From the NCBI GenBank assembly GCA_947495295.1, contig CANLYJ010000006.1, positions 161,052-225,051 of the forward strand: a stretch of 64,000 nucleotides of DNA, read 5' to 3'. Of this stretch, positions 33,561 to 43,518 are shown piece after piece (position 1 is the stretch's first letter; every line of letters starts with the position of its first letter). This DNA is from an uncultured Paracoccaceae bacterium (GTDB lineage Bacteria; Pseudomonadota; Alphaproteobacteria; Rhodobacterales; Rhodobacteraceae). Below the pieces are notes generated by a model. That model was not told where the DNA came from, ran no database searches, and saw nothing but the letters and a program-made list of their open reading frames with translations. The position numbers were made by a program, and so were the translations under genes.

Positions 33561-34354
33561 TGCTTGATGATTTTATGGTGCGCGCCGCCTTGGCCGGGAT
33601 TGGCGTGGCCCTTGCAGCCGCGCCCTTGGGATGTTTCGTCGTCTGGCGGCGGATGGCCTATTTTGGGGATGCGACCGCGCATGCCGCGATCCTGGGTGTG
33701 GCCCTGTCGCTGGCATTTTCGATGTCGATCTTCATCGGCACAATGGCCGTGGCCTTGTTGATGGCGCTGACGGTCAGCCTGCTATCGGGGCGGGGATATG
33801 CGATGGATACATTGCTGGGTGTGCTGGCCCATTCCGCGCTCGCCTTCGGGCTGGTCGCAGTATCATTCCTCTCGGGCGTGCGAATTGACCTGATGGCATA
33901 TCTCTTTGGGGACATCCTTGCGGTCTCACGCGGGGACCTGGCGGTGATCTGGGGTGGGGCAGGGCTGGTCGTGGCGCTGATCAGCTGGCGCTGGTCGGCC
34001 CTGTTGACCGCAACGCTGAACGAGGATCTGGCCCATGCCAGTGGGATCGACCCCAGACGCGAACAGCTGGTTCTGACAGTAGCATTGGCCATCACGGTGG
34101 CCGTCGCAATCAAAGTGGTTGGTGTGCTGTTGATCGCCGCCATGTTGATCATACCCGCCGCTGCCGCGCGGCCCTTGTCCCGGACCCCCGAGGGAATGGC
34201 CATCGCGGCCGGTTTGATAGGGATGTTGTCGGCTATTGTCGGCCTGCGCGCAGCCTTTGTGTTCGACACGCCAGCAGGCCCCACAATCGTCTGCATTGCG
34301 GCGATAACGTTCCTGGGATCCGGTGTGATCAAGAGTTTCAGAGCATCGGGATAA
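33560..34354 (+). CDS. znuB: Zinc ABC transporter permease
   Basis: The 264-residue inner-membrane permease has about eight hydrophobic segments and the ABC-3 family pattern, including GDATAHAAILGVAL near the N-terminus and KVVGVLLIAAMLIIPAAAAR in the C-terminal half. Its ATG overlaps the znuC stop. It ends the zur-znuC-znuB operon. The 220 bases that follow up to the tRNA hold no recognisable gene. Confidence 0.95.
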   Translation: MLDDFMVRAALAGIGVALAAAPLGCFVVWRRMAYFGDATAHAAILGVALSLAFSMSIFIGTMAVALLMALTVSLLSGRGYAMDTLLGVLAHSALAFGLVAVSFLSGVRIDLMAYLFGDILAVSRGDLAVIWGGAGLVVALISWRWSALLTATLNEDLAHASGIDPRREQLVLTVALAITVAVAIKVVGVLLIAAMLIIPAAAARPLSRTPEGMAIAAGLIGMLSAIVGLRAAFVFDTPAGPTIVCIAAITFLGSGVIKSFRASG

Positions 34355-34531
34355 ACGGTCGACCTATTGCTCTGGCCCCCGAAAGCCGGCGTGTTGGAAA
34401 CCGAGGCCGCCCAGGATGAGGAAAAAGTACCGCCATTCAAACCCACAAGATCTGTCCGGTCTGTCGATACAAAGTCTGGGCACTCATCGATGGGTTCGAA
34501 CACCGGGTGCGATCACGGAAATGGTTGACAC

Positions 34532-34568
34532 AAAAAACAACGCCCTGCAGGGTCAACTGCAGGGCGTT
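34532..34568 (-). terminator. Rho-independent terminator after tRNA-fMet
   Basis: The perfect 12-bp stem AACGCCCTGCAG/CTGCAGGGCGTT (34539-34550 and 34557-34568) is followed on the minus strand by TTGTTTTTT. It lies 10 bases past the tRNA 3' end. Confidence 0.9.
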
Positions 34569-34577
34569 CGTTGTCAT

Positions 34578-34654
<77 letters not shown>

Positions 34655-34725
34655 CCAAGTTTGGCTGTCTTAGAAGGTTGCGTCAGGGACCGCAAGCCCC
34701 CTCACGCTGAAATTTTTACAAACGG

Positions 34726-35175
34726 TCAACTTCCTGGCGTTGCCGCCATCGCAGCCATTGCCACGACCTCTTGTACATGCGCGCTGGTGGGCAGTGTACC
34801 GATATCGGCGATGTCGCACCAGCGGGCATCGCTGACGTCGTCTGCGGCGATAGGGCGGCCAGCCTCATAACGGCAAAGGACAGCGGCCAGAAGATAGTGG
34901 AACAGCAAAACGCCTGCATCATCATGAATAACGACATCCACATTGGTCAGGTATCGCTGCGGACTGGCGCGGACTGATGTTTCTTCGACCAATTCGCGGG
35001 CGGCGGCGGCAAGCGCGGTTTCGCCCGGTTCGACATGCCCGCCGGGAAACCCCCATTTGCCAGCATCAGGTTCCTTGCGGCGGCGGACAAGCAGGACCTG
35101 ATCGGCCCGGATGACCACGGCAATCGCACCCAATGTGGGCCTGACGGTTCGGGTTTCATCGGGTTTTGCACACAT
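34726..35175 (-). CDS. Nudix hydrolase, ADP-ribose pyrophosphatase-like
   Basis: The 149-residue protein has the Nudix box GGHVEPGETALAAAARELVEE, split around the REUxEE core; the glycine that usually follows is Ser (EETSV), a mild change. The KWGFPGG context is typical of ADP-ribose or (d)NTP hydrolases. The substrate is unassigned. It is divergent from cnoX. Confidence 0.85.
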   Translation of the reverse strand: MCAKPDETRTVRPTLGAIAVVIRADQVLLVRRRKEPDAGKWGFPGGHVEPGETALAAAARELVEETSVRASPQRYLTNVDVVIHDDAGVLLFHYLLAAVLCRYEAGRPIAADDVSDARWCDIADIGTLPTSAHVQEVVAMAAMAATPGS

Positions 35176-35282
35176 ACCGGCAAGCTATGAGGCGTCATCG
35201 AGCAGGTAAAGCGGGAAAACCCCTTGGCCTTCGGGCGACTTGACCACATATAGGGGCATGCTGCCGATAAATGGAGAAGACA

Positions 35283-36197
35283 ATGCTGGAACTTGGCGAA
35301 ACGCAAGGCACCCCTGCCGGTGATCTGGTCATTGATGGCACCGACGCGAGTTTTGCACAGGATGTGATTGAAGCATCGCAGACCGTTCCGGTAATCGTAG
35401 ATTTCTGGGCGCAATGGTGTGGCCCCTGCAAAACCCTGGGCCCTGCATTGGAAGCTGCGGTGCAAAAGGCCGGTGGTCGGGTCAAAATGGTCAAGATCGA
35501 CGTTGATGCCAATCAGGTCTATGCCGGGCAGTTGCAGGTGCAGTCGATCCCCACCGTTTATGCCTTCTACAAGGGCCAGCCGGTGGATGGTTTTCAAGGT
35601 GCGCTGCCCCCGTCCGAGGTGGCGGCATTCGTGAACAAAGTCGCCGATCTGGGCGGTGATGGCGAACCCGAAGGGCTAGGTGCCGCGATTGAGGCCGCCA
35701 ATCAGATGCTGGATGACGGGGCTGCCACGGATGCGGCTGAAACCTTTGCCGCGATCCTGCAGGAAGAACCCGAAAACGCCGCCGCCTATGCCGGGTTGGT
35801 GCGGTCCTATCTGGCGCTTGACGATATCGACCAGGCAGAGGCGATCCTGAACGGTGCCCCGGCCGAGATTTCTACCGATCCCTTGCTGGAAGCAGTGCAT
35901 GCCCAGATCACCCTTGCGCGCGAGGCGGCAAATGCGGGTCCTGTTGCCGAGTTGCAGGCAGCGGTTGAAGCAGAGCCAGACAATCATCAGGCACGTCTTG
36001 ATCTGGCCATTGCGCTACATGCCAACGGCAATGTGGAAGACGCCGTAAACCAACTGCTGGACCTTTTCCGGCGGGATCGGGAATGGAATGATGGCGCCGC
36101 CAAGGCCCAGCTCTTCAAGATTTTCGATGCGCTTGAGGCGAAAGACCCGATTGTGCTGAACGGGCGACGGAAACTTTCGTCGTTGATATTTGCCTGA
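35283..36197 (+). CDS. cnoX: Thioredoxin-TPR protein CnoX (YbbN)
   Basis: CnoX is a holdase chaperone that protects proteins under oxidative stress and hands them to GroEL. The 304-residue product has an N-terminal thioredoxin domain with an active WCGPCK motif (E. coli CnoX has SxxC instead) and C-terminal TPR-like helices from about residue 125. I chose ATG 35283 since GGAGAAG lies 4-10 bases upstream; ATG 35271 would overlap that site. Confidence 0.9.
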   Translation: MLELGETQGTPAGDLVIDGTDASFAQDVIEASQTVPVIVDFWAQWCGPCKTLGPALEAAVQKAGGRVKMVKIDVDANQVYAGQLQVQSIPTVYAFYKGQPVDGFQGALPPSEVAAFVNKVADLGGDGEPEGLGAAIEAANQMLDDGAATDAAETFAAILQEEPENAAAYAGLVRSYLALDDIDQAEAILNGAPAEISTDPLLEAVHAQITLAREAANAGPVAELQAAVEAEPDNHQARLDLAIALHANGNVEDAVNQLLDLFRRDREWNDGAAKAQLFKIFDALEAKDPIVLNGRRKLSSLIFA

Positions 36198-36224
36198 TCG
36201 GCATGGCGGGCTAGTTCAAAAATC

Positions 36225-36866
36225 ATGATATCACCCACCGACATGCCCGACACCATCCCGGTGTTTCCGCTGCCCGGCGCGCTGCTTTTGCCGCGTTCGC
36301 GGTTGCCGCTGCACCTGTTCGAGCCACGCTATCTGGCGATGTTGGATGATGTGCTGAAAACGTCGAACCGTTTGATCGGTATGGTGCAGCCCTATGATGC
36401 GCCGGGTGCGGCGGGCAAGCTGCACACGATCGGCTGTGCAGGTAAATTGACCGCGTTTTCGGAAACCGAAGACGGGCGTTACATGATCACCCTATCGGGT
36501 GCGTCCCGGTTCCGGATTGTAGAAGAGGTTGAAGGGTTCACACCCTACCGGCGTTGTACGGTCAACTGGAATGGGTTTGAACGCGATCTGGGCGGCCCTG
36601 AAAAAGACCCGAGTTTTAACCGGCCAGAATTCATGGCGGGCCTCAACCGGTTCTTCGAAGACCAGGGATTGTCGACGGACTGGGACAGCCTTGGCGAAGC
36701 GGATGATGAGTTGCTGATCAATTCCCTGTCCATGCTGTGCCCGTTTGAACCCGAAGACAAACAAGCCCTGCTTGAAGCGCCGTCATTGACGACACGGCGC
36801 GAAACACTGACAACTTTGATTGAATTTGCGTTGCGGGGCGGCTCTGGCGAAGAGGTCATGCAATGA
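36225..36866 (+). CDS. LON substrate-binding-domain protein
   Basis: A 213-residue protein consisting of the Lon N-terminal-type domain only: [32 protein letters not shown] and IGMVQP are family landmarks, and the ATPase and protease domains are absent. Such stand-alone proteins are common near cnoX in this group; their function is unclear. The stop overlaps the start of the Trm112-like gene. Confidence 0.9.
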   Translation: MISPTDMPDTIPVFPLPGALLLPRSRLPLHLFEPRYLAMLDDVLKTSNRLIGMVQPYDAPGAAGKLHTIGCAGKLTAFSETEDGRYMITLSGASRFRIVEEVEGFTPYRRCTVNWNGFERDLGGPEKDPSFNRPEFMAGLNRFFEDQGLSTDWDSLGEADDELLINSLSMLCPFEPEDKQALLEAPSLTTRRETLTTLIEFALRGGSGEEVMQ

Positions 36867-37042
36867 GCGAGACACCCTTTGATCCTAAAATGCTCGAGGC
36901 GATGGTCTGCCCGATGACGCAGGCAACCCTGACCTATGATGCTGAAAAACAGGAATTGGTGTCAAAGTCGGCCAATGTCGCGTTCCCCATCCGCAACGGT
37001 ATTCCCGTTATGCTGATGGATGAGGCGCGGCAACTGGACTAG
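36863..37042 (+). CDS. Trm112-like (UPF0434) small protein
   Basis: A 59-residue protein ([20 protein letters not shown], then [18 protein letters not shown]) of the Trm112/YcaR family, which in other organisms activates methyltransferases. The usual CPxC zinc motif is CPMT, lacking the second Cys. ATG 36863 overlaps the LON gene stop (ATGA). Its own stop overlaps by four bases the stop of a convergent gene. Confidence 0.88.
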   Translation: MSETPFDPKMLEAMVCPMTQATLTYDAEKQELVSKSANVAFPIRNGIPVMLMDEARQLD

Positions 37043-37584
37043 GGGGCAACCCAGCCTGCGGCGTTCCGAAGCCTGACGCCACTCACATGAAGTGAGCTTG
37101 CCCAAGCGGCCTTTAGGTCCGTCAGGTTTTTGCGGGTCTTTAACTCCACACCTGCCTGTTCAAGATGCTTTGGCAAGCTCGTCAGTTCTACCTTGTCCTT
37201 GGGTCGCACCGCCTGTTTTGAAACATGCATTCCGGCGTCCTCCAGATCAATGAAGGACAGCGGGGGCAGCGCGTATCTGGTCAGACATGCGTTATTCAGA
37301 CGCCTGCGCCAACTGTCCTCAATAAACGCAACCATGCGGTTTTGCGGGTTATCCCAATAGAGTGCAACGTCAGATTCATGGGTATCTGGCGTCCGCCACA
37401 TTAGAATGCGGGGACAGTCTCGTGGGAACAGGTACAGGGCGCTATATGCGGCCTCAATCGCCCAGACCAAAGGCCCGTTCAACCAATCATGGCCCGGTTT
37501 TCGTGGTGCAGGCACGGCAACCTGACGCGGTTCGAACAGCGCGATCGCATCGTCTTCGCTAAAATGAAAAAGCTGCTTGCCCAT
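37039..37584 (-). CDS. DUF6886-like protein
   Basis: A 181-residue soluble protein ([17 protein letters not shown], then [20 protein letters not shown]) resembling a family I recall as DUF6886, with no known function; no catalytic motif is evident. Its stop codon overlaps that of the Trm112-like gene on the other strand. It is upstream of mcd in the other direction along the same strand but with 55 bases between, and shows no clear operon link. Confidence 0.65.
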   Translation of the reverse strand: MGKQLFHFSEDDAIALFEPRQVAVPAPRKPGHDWLNGPLVWAIEAAYSALYLFPRDCPRILMWRTPDTHESDVALYWDNPQNRMVAFIEDSWRRRLNNACLTRYALPPLSFIDLEDAGMHVSKQAVRPKDKVELTSLPKHLEQAGVELKTRKNLTDLKAAWASSLHVSGVRLRNAAGWVAP

Positions 37585-37638
37585 TTGCCTAGCATAGCGA
37601 GAAGGCCAAACGGAACGCCAGAGCAGCGACCGCCCTGC

Positions 37639-39324
37639 CTATCCGAGCAACCGCCTTGCGATGACTTGCGCCTGAATTTCAGCCGCCCCTTCAAAGATGT
37701 TCAGGATGCGCGCGTCGCACAGGATACGGCTGATCTTGTATTCCAGCGCAAACCCGTTGCCACCATGGATTTGCAGCGCGTTATCGGCACAGGCCCAGGC
37801 AACACGCGCGCCCAACAGCTTGGCCATGCCAGCCTCTAGATCGCAGCGCCGGTCATTGTCCTTTTCATGAGCGCTGAAATAGGTCAGCTGCCGGGCGACC
37901 ATAATCTCAACCGCCATCATGGCCAGCTTGCCGGACACACGGGGGAAGTTGATCAGCGCTTTCCCAAACTGCTTGCGGTCCTGCGCATAACGCATCCCTT
38001 CATCCAACGCCGACTGGGCCACGCCAATCGCGCGAGCGGCCGTTTGGATGCGCGCACTTTCAAAGGTCTGCATCAACTGCTTGAAACCGCGGCCTTCGGT
38101 TTCGCCCAGCAGGTTCTCACCCTTCACCTTGAAATCATCAAAGTTCAGCGTGTATTCCTTCATGCCGCGATAGCCGAGCACCTCAATCTCACCACCCGAG
38201 ATACCGGGGTCCTGCCAAGGTTCTTCATCCGTGCCGGGTGTCTTTTCCGCCAGAAACATGGACAGACCTTTATAGTCGTCAGTATCGGGGATCGTCCGGG
38301 CCAGCACGGTCATTACATGCGTGCGGGCGGCATGGGTGATCCATGTTTTGTTGCCGGTTATGATCCAGTCATCGCCATCCTTGCGCGCCTTGGTGCGCAG
38401 CGCCCCCAGATCGGACCCGGTATTGGGTTCGGTGAAGACGGCAGTCGGCAAAATCCCGGCACTGGCCAGACCGGGCAACCATTTTTCCTTTTGGGCGTCC
38501 GTGCCGCCGCAGAGGATGAGTTCGGCCGCAATTTCAGACCGGGTGCCAAGCGACCCAACCCCGATATAGCCGCGCGACAATTCCTCTGACACCACGCACA
38601 TGGATGCCTTTGACAGGCCGAAACCACCGTATTCTTCGGGGATGGTCAGGCCAAACACGCCCAGTTCGGCCATCTCATCGATCACCTCCATCGGGATCAG
38701 TTCATCCTTCAGGTGCCAATCATGTGCATAGGGTTCCACCTTTTCGATGCTAAAGCGGCGGAATTGTTCGCGGATCATCTCCAACTCTTCATCCAGACCG
38801 GAGGCGCCGACGGTGATGTTGGCGGCCTGTTCTTCCATCAGGGCACATAGCCTTGTGCGGGCGGCCTGCGTATTGCCAGACTGGGTCAGGGTCATGACTG
38901 CTGGCGCCATCAAGGCGCGCATATCGTCCTGGCTCAGGCCCATGTCCTGCAGGCGCACAACCTCGCCCTGGTTCATCTGAATGCCGCCATAAATCTGCCA
39001 GAGGTACTCACCAAAGGCGATCTGGTGGATCAATTGTTCCACCTCGCCAAACCGGCCCGCCGCATCCAGCTTGCGGGCCCAGCCTTGCATCTGTTCCAGC
39101 GCTTTGGCGTAAGTGGCCAGCCAGGCAAATCCATGGGCGGCGGTCTGATGCTCTTCGATCAAACGGCCAGAAACGCGACCATCTTCTTCAACCATGGCCC
39201 GCACGGCATCTTTCGCGCGCGCGGTGACATCCTGCACAGCGGGCAATGCCGCAGCGGTCACAGTCAGCAGGTCGGCCAAAACCGGGGTTGTTTGCATGGT
39301 CATATCCTGTCCGTCATGTGGCAT
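37639..39324 (-). CDS. mcd: (2S)-Methylsuccinyl-CoA dehydrogenase
   Basis: This acyl-CoA dehydrogenase oxidises methylsuccinyl-CoA to mesaconyl-CoA in the ethylmalonyl-CoA pathway. At 561 residues it is longer than ordinary members: an N-terminal helical extension of about 160 residues (HQIAFGEYLWQIYGGIQMNQ) precedes the catalytic core, as in the Rhodobacter Mcd. Core motifs are FGLTIPEEYGGFG, TEPNTGSDLGALRT, and the C-terminal QIHGGNGFALEY. I place the start at ATG 39324 with AGGGGA before it; ATG 39303 is possible. Confidence 0.87.
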   Translation of the reverse strand: MPHDGQDMTMQTTPVLADLLTVTAAALPAVQDVTARAKDAVRAMVEEDGRVSGRLIEEHQTAAHGFAWLATYAKALEQMQGWARKLDAAGRFGEVEQLIHQIAFGEYLWQIYGGIQMNQGEVVRLQDMGLSQDDMRALMAPAVMTLTQSGNTQAARTRLCALMEEQAANITVGASGLDEELEMIREQFRRFSIEKVEPYAHDWHLKDELIPMEVIDEMAELGVFGLTIPEEYGGFGLSKASMCVVSEELSRGYIGVGSLGTRSEIAAELILCGGTDAQKEKWLPGLASAGILPTAVFTEPNTGSDLGALRTKARKDGDDWIITGNKTWITHAARTHVMTVLARTIPDTDDYKGLSMFLAEKTPGTDEEPWQDPGISGGEIEVLGYRGMKEYTLNFDDFKVKGENLLGETEGRGFKQLMQTFESARIQTAARAIGVAQSALDEGMRYAQDRKQFGKALINFPRVSGKLAMMAVEIMVARQLTYFSAHEKDNDRRCDLEAGMAKLLGARVAWACADNALQIHGGNGFALEYKISRILCDARILNIFEGAAEIQAQVIARRLLG

Positions 39325-39463
39325 CGCGATTCCCCTCATTATGCAGGTGCAGAGATAACGCCTTCGCAATTGCAGCGCAATATTAATTCACATCAAAGCC
39401 TTTCAGAGAACATTAATGTCGCAGGCGATTTCTGCTGCGCCCATGGATCAACACCGCTAAACC

Positions 39464-40240
39464 ATGACAATAATGGATATTCTGCTGCAGACAATCAGCC
39501 CGTCATTTCTGGTTCTGGCCTTTGCCGTGGCCTTCGTGGCTGGCGCGGTCAAAGGGATCGTTGGCTTTGCCATGCCGATGGTCATGATATCGGGACTATC
39601 AACATTCCTGCCGCCCGAACTTGCGCTGGCGGCACTGATCATCCCAACATTGGTGTCCAACCTTTGGCAGGCGCTTCGGCAAGGGGTCGCGGCGGCGGTC
39701 GAGACGGTCAAGATGTTCAAGGTCTACGTCATCTGTTGCCTTGGCATATTGGTGCTGAGCGCCCAACTGGTCCGGTCACTGCCGCAAGGGGCGCTGTTCC
39801 TGCTGATCGGGATACCGGTTGCGGCTTTTGCGCTATTGCAACTGATTGGGTGGCGGGGGCGGCTGCGCGGCCAGTCCATCGGGTGGGAGGCCGCAGTCGG
39901 CAGTTTTGCCGGGTTCATGGGCGGGCTGTCCGGGGTCTGGGGGCCGCCAACGGTTGCTTACCTCACGGCAATTGGCACCGAAAAACAGGACCAGATGCGC
40001 GCGCAGGGCACAATCTATGGGCTGGGCGCGCTGGCGCTATTGGGTGCGCATGTGCAATCGGGGGTGTTGCGGGCCGAAACCGTGCCGTTTTCCATCGCCA
40101 TGGTGCTGCCGGCACTGGCCGGGATGGGGGCGGGGCTATGGGTGCAGGACCGGATTGATCAGGCGGCATTTCGCAAGGCGACATTGGCTGTCCTGCTGGC
40201 GGCGGGCGTCAACCTCGTGCGGCGGGGGTTGATGGGGTAA
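39464..40240 (+). CDS. TSUP (TauE/SafE) family membrane transporter
   Basis: A 258-residue protein with about eight hydrophobic helices and the repeated glycine-rich motif of the family (VKGIVGFAMPMVMI; MGGLSGVWGPPTVAYL). Members export sulfite, sulfoacetate or other organosulfur anions; the substrate here is unknown. Its last 32 bases overlap the 3' end of the DUF3859 gene on the opposite strand. Confidence 0.85.
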   Translation: MTIMDILLQTISPSFLVLAFAVAFVAGAVKGIVGFAMPMVMISGLSTFLPPELALAALIIPTLVSNLWQALRQGVAAAVETVKMFKVYVICCLGILVLSAQLVRSLPQGALFLLIGIPVAAFALLQLIGWRGRLRGQSIGWEAAVGSFAGFMGGLSGVWGPPTVAYLTAIGTEKQDQMRAQGTIYGLGALALLGAHVQSGVLRAETVPFSIAMVLPALAGMGAGLWVQDRIDQAAFRKATLAVLLAAGVNLVRRGLMG

Positions 40241-40778
40241 GGGCCGACAGAAGGTTTTCATAACCACAAACGCCAGCCAGTTCAGGCACCCGTTGCGGTG
40301 AGACGACGTCGAAACTAGCCTGATAAAGCACTGTGTCACCCTGCATTGCGGTCATCTGCCAGCGACCTGTGACCAGTTCATAGGCGTAGTCAAACTGGTA
40401 GAACGTGACGGAATGGGTCAGCCCGCTGATCCGTGTCGGGAAGCTTTGCGTGGTGATCTTTTGTTTGCCCATGGGCGGGTGGGTGACCACCATGGTGACA
40501 TCCTGCAAGCCGCTCAGATCCGCCGCCCGCGCTTTGACCCCAAACCCAATCCCAAGTGCGGCAGGCACCGTATGGGTGTTCGATACAAATGGCGGGTCTT
40601 CGTTAATGACATGCGTGGTGCCAGCCAGCGTTCCGGGCGCCGGGGAGGTGCCGACAGGTTCTGGCGGGCAAATGACGCCGGAGTCCACACCGGCGATATC
40701 AGGCCCGGTCAGGACCGGTTTGCCCGCCGCCAAAGCAGGATGGACCGCAAAGATCAGGATGCACAGCAACACTCTCAT
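40209..40778 (-). CDS. DUF3859-like exported protein
   Basis: The 189-residue product has a signal peptide (MRVLLCILIFAVHPALAAG) and a single domain with GVICPPEPVG, FVSNTHTVPAALGIGFGV and GWQMT-like C-terminal strands, matching what I recall as DUF3859. The function is unknown, probably periplasmic. I chose ATG 40778 because the upstream frame lacks protein-like features. Its 3' end overlaps the TSUP gene. Confidence 0.75.
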   Translation of the reverse strand: MRVLLCILIFAVHPALAAGKPVLTGPDIAGVDSGVICPPEPVGTSPAPGTLAGTTHVINEDPPFVSNTHTVPAALGIGFGVKARAADLSGLQDVTMVVTHPPMGKQKITTQSFPTRISGLTHSVTFYQFDYAYELVTGRWQMTAMQGDTVLYQASFDVVSPQRVPELAGVCGYENLLSALTPSTPAARG

Positions 40779-40854
40779 GGTCGCGAGCCTATCGCAAAGC
40801 TGACTGTTGGTGAACATGCTATACCAGCCATAGGCGCCGGACTTCTGCCAAGAA

Positions 40855-40895
40855 GAGAAAAAGGCGGCGTGCAGGTCGTTACCCTGCACGCCGCC
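40855..40895 (-). terminator. Rho-independent terminator of pckA
   Basis: The perfect 13-bp stem GGCGGCGTGCAGG/CCTGCACGCCGCC (40863-40875 and 40883-40895) is followed on the minus strand by CTTTTTCTC. It lies 23 bases past the pckA stop. Confidence 0.92.
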
Positions 40896-40917
40896 CAGTG
40901 TGTTCAATCTCAGCAAA

Positions 40918-42516
40918 TCAGCCGATTGCAGCGGCCTTCACATCGTCGTCGATGAAGGGCACGTATTTCTCGAAATTGTCGCTGAACATCGTGGCCAGCT
41001 TTTCGGCCTGCGCGTCATAAGCGGCCTGATCCGCCCAGGTGGCGCGGGGGTCAAGCAGGGCATCATCAACGCCATCCACTGAAATCGGGACTTCGAAACC
41101 GAAATGCGGATCCTTGCGGAATGTGCTTTCGATCAACGTGCCATCCAGGGCGGCACTCAACAATGCGCGGGTGGCCTTGATCGGCATCCGGGACCCGGTG
41201 CCGTAGGCGCCACCGGTCCAGCCGGTATTGACCAGCCAGCATGTGGCGCCGTGGCTCGCGATCTTGCTGCGCAGCAGATTGCCGTAAGCCTCTGGGCGGC
41301 GGGGCATGAAGGGCGCGCCAAAACAGGTGCTGAACGTGGGTTCAGGCTCTGTCACACCACGCTCTGTCCCGGCCACCTTCGAGGTGAAGCCAGACAGGAA
41401 GTGATACATCGCCTGTGCGGGCGTCAGCCGCGCAATCGGGGGCAGCACGCCAAACGCATCACAGGTCAGCATGATGATATTCTTGGGGTGTCCACCCAGC
41501 GCACTTTCGGACGCGTTTGAGATGTAGTTCAACGGATAAGCGCAGCGCATATTCGCGGTCAGGCTGTCATCCTCGAAATCCAGTTCCATGGTATCGGGAT
41601 CAAACACCATGTTTTCAATGACCGTGTGGGGCATCGAACAGGTGGCGTAAATCTCTGGCTCTGCCTCCGGGTCCAACCCGATGGTCTTGGCATAGCAACC
41701 GCCTTCAAAGTTGAAGGTGCCGCGCTCAGACCAGCCATGTTCGTCGTCGCCGATCAGAACGCGGGACGGATCGGCGGACAATGTGGTTTTGCCGGTGCCA
41801 GACAGGCCAAAGAACACAGCTGTGTCCACCGGGTTTCCGGGGGCATGATTGGCCGAGCAATGCATCGGCATGATGCCCTTTTCAGGCAGCAGGTAATTCA
41901 GCAGGGTGAACACCGACTTCTTGTTTTCGCCCGCATATTCGGTGCCACCGATCAGGATCAGCTTCTTGTCGAAATTCAAGGCGATGACTGTGTCGGAATT
42001 GCAACCATGCTTGGCGGGGTCGGCCTTGAATGTGGGGCAGTTGATGATTGTGAAATCGGGGCTAAAGCTTTCCAGCTCCGACCGCTCTGGACGGCGCAGC
42101 AGGTGGCGGATGAACAGCCCGTGCCATGCCAACTCGGTCACAACACGGACATCCAGGCGATGTGCGGGGTCCGCGCCGCCAAAAAGGTCCTGCACATTAT
42201 AGGTGCCACCCTTCATATGCTCCAGCATATCGGCGTAAAGCAGATCGAATTTTGCGGGCTCCATCGGCGGGTTGTTTTCCCACCAGATCGTGTCTTCGAC
42301 GTCGGGGGTCCGAACGACAAATTTATCCTTTGGCGACCGGCCCGTGTGCTTGCCGGTTGTGACCAGAAATGTGCCGCCCTTGCCGGTGACGCCTTCGCCA
42401 TCGGCGACGGCAGCGGCCTGTAATTCGGCCTCCGTGCGGTTGTAATACACATAACCCAGCCCTGTGATGCCTTGATCCTCAAGCTTCATCGTGGGGTTGA
42501 CCGTACCGTGGTCCAT
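40918..42516 (-). CDS. pckA: ATP-dependent phosphoenolpyruvate carboxykinase
   Basis: PckA decarboxylates oxaloacetate to PEP, the entry to gluconeogenesis from C2 and C4 growth. The 532 residues include [14 protein letters not shown] (the kinase loop), IGDDEHGW and [11 protein letters not shown], and the C-terminal [10 protein letters not shown] segment. TAAGGAG precedes ATG 42516 ([14 protein letters not shown]); the upstream in-frame extension is not protein-like. The divergent chvI lies 298 bases away, and two direct repeats at 42608-42641 are candidate operator sites. Confidence 0.97.
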   Translation of the reverse strand: MDHGTVNPTMKLEDQGITGLGYVYYNRTEAELQAAAVADGEGVTGKGGTFLVTTGKHTGRSPKDKFVVRTPDVEDTIWWENNPPMEPAKFDLLYADMLEHMKGGTYNVQDLFGGADPAHRLDVRVVTELAWHGLFIRHLLRRPERSELESFSPDFTIINCPTFKADPAKHGCNSDTVIALNFDKKLILIGGTEYAGENKKSVFTLLNYLLPEKGIMPMHCSANHAPGNPVDTAVFFGLSGTGKTTLSADPSRVLIGDDEHGWSERGTFNFEGGCYAKTIGLDPEAEPEIYATCSMPHTVIENMVFDPDTMELDFEDDSLTANMRCAYPLNYISNASESALGGHPKNIIMLTCDAFGVLPPIARLTPAQAMYHFLSGFTSKVAGTERGVTEPEPTFSTCFGAPFMPRRPEAYGNLLRSKIASHGATCWLVNTGWTGGAYGTGSRMPIKATRALLSAALDGTLIESTFRKDPHFGFEVPISVDGVDDALLDPRATWADQAAYDAQAEKLATMFSDNFEKYVPFIDDDVKAAAIG

Positions 42517-42607
42517 GGGTTCGCTCCTTAAATGATGGGCCGGGTTTGCCGACTGTACCCTTTCATTAACACCATGTTTTCGATTGCCGATAGTGCGCTT
42601 TGCCACA

Positions 42608-42641
42608 GTTAGCGCAACCAAATCGGTGTTAGCGCAACCAA
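42608..42641. promoter_or_regulatory. Tandem candidate operators upstream of pckA
   Basis: GTTAGCGCAACCAA occurs twice (42608-42621 and 42628-42641) with a 20-base period, about two helical turns. TTAGCGC is half of a TTAGCGCTAA-type palindrome bound by some LacI-family carbon regulators. The rest of the 298-base pckA-chvI gap shows no gene. Confidence 0.45.
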
Positions 42642-42813
42642 TTTGATGCCCCGCACGGGCGGCAAAGTTAACAGAACATCAAACGGGCAAATTTGAAGCA
42701 ATCATCCCGCTTCTGTGAGGGAAGAAGACTTAGGGATTGATTCGTCTTAATAAAAAGAAGAATAGTTTACGTAACAAAGTGATAAACACAGATTTATGTA
42801 GGGGAACGATCCC

Positions 42814-43515
42814 ATGTCCAGAATTGCATTAGTTGACGATGACCGGAATATCCTGACCTCAGTATCCATGACGCTTGAGGCCGAAGGGTTCGAGGTCGAA
42901 ACATATAATGATGGTCAGGCCGCACTTGAGGCGTTCAATAAACGGATGCCGGAACTGGCCGTGCTGGATATCAAGATGCCGCGCATGGATGGGATGGACC
43001 TGCTGCAACGACTGCGCCAGAAGACATCGATGCCGGTCATCTTTCTGACCTCCAAGGATGACGAGATTGACGAGGTGCTTGGCCTGCGCATGGGTGCCGA
43101 CGACTACGTCAAGAAACCATTTTCGCAACGGCTGCTGGTCGAACGGATCCGGGCCTTGCTGCGTCGTCAGGATGCGATTGCGGGTGAAGAGATCGAAGAA
43201 ACCGAAGAGACCAAAGTCATGGTGCGCGGTGAGCTGGTGATGGACCCGCTGCGCCACGCTGTGAAATGGAAAGGGCAGGACGTTTCCCTGACCGTTACTG
43301 AATTTCTGCTGCTGCAGGCGCTGGCACAGCGCCCCGGATTTGTGAAAAGTCGTGATCAGTTAATGGATGTCGCTTATGATGATCAGGTCTATGTTGATGA
43401 CCGAACCATCGACAGTCACATCAAACGTCTGCGCAAAAAGATGCGTAACACTGATAACGAGTTTTCCGCGATTGAGACCCTTTATGGCATCGGGTACCGC
43501 TACAACGAAGAGTAA
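42814..43515 (+). CDS. chvI: Two-component response regulator ChvI
   Basis: An OmpR-type regulator of 233 residues. The receiver domain has acidic residues VDDD, the phosphoacceptor in [11 protein letters not shown], and Lys in VKKPFS; the C-terminal winged helix includes [12 protein letters not shown] and [10 protein letters not shown], ending GIGYRYNEE. The sequence and its position before a histidine kinase, hprK and rapZ match ChvI, which responds to envelope stress or acid in Alphaproteobacteria. ATG follows AGGGGA. Confidence 0.95.
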   Translation: MSRIALVDDDRNILTSVSMTLEAEGFEVETYNDGQAALEAFNKRMPELAVLDIKMPRMDGMDLLQRLRQKTSMPVIFLTSKDDEIDEVLGLRMGADDYVKKPFSQRLLVERIRALLRRQDAIAGEEIEETEETKVMVRGELVMDPLRHAVKWKGQDVSLTVTEFLLLQALAQRPGFVKSRDQLMDVAYDDQVYVDDRTIDSHIKRLRKKMRNTDNEFSAIETLYGIGYRYNEE

Positions 43516-43518
43516 GGC

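Noticed and set aside
34355..34530. Possible transposase remnant between znuB and the tRNA
   Set aside because: No frame with recognisable transposase motifs or terminal repeats was found.
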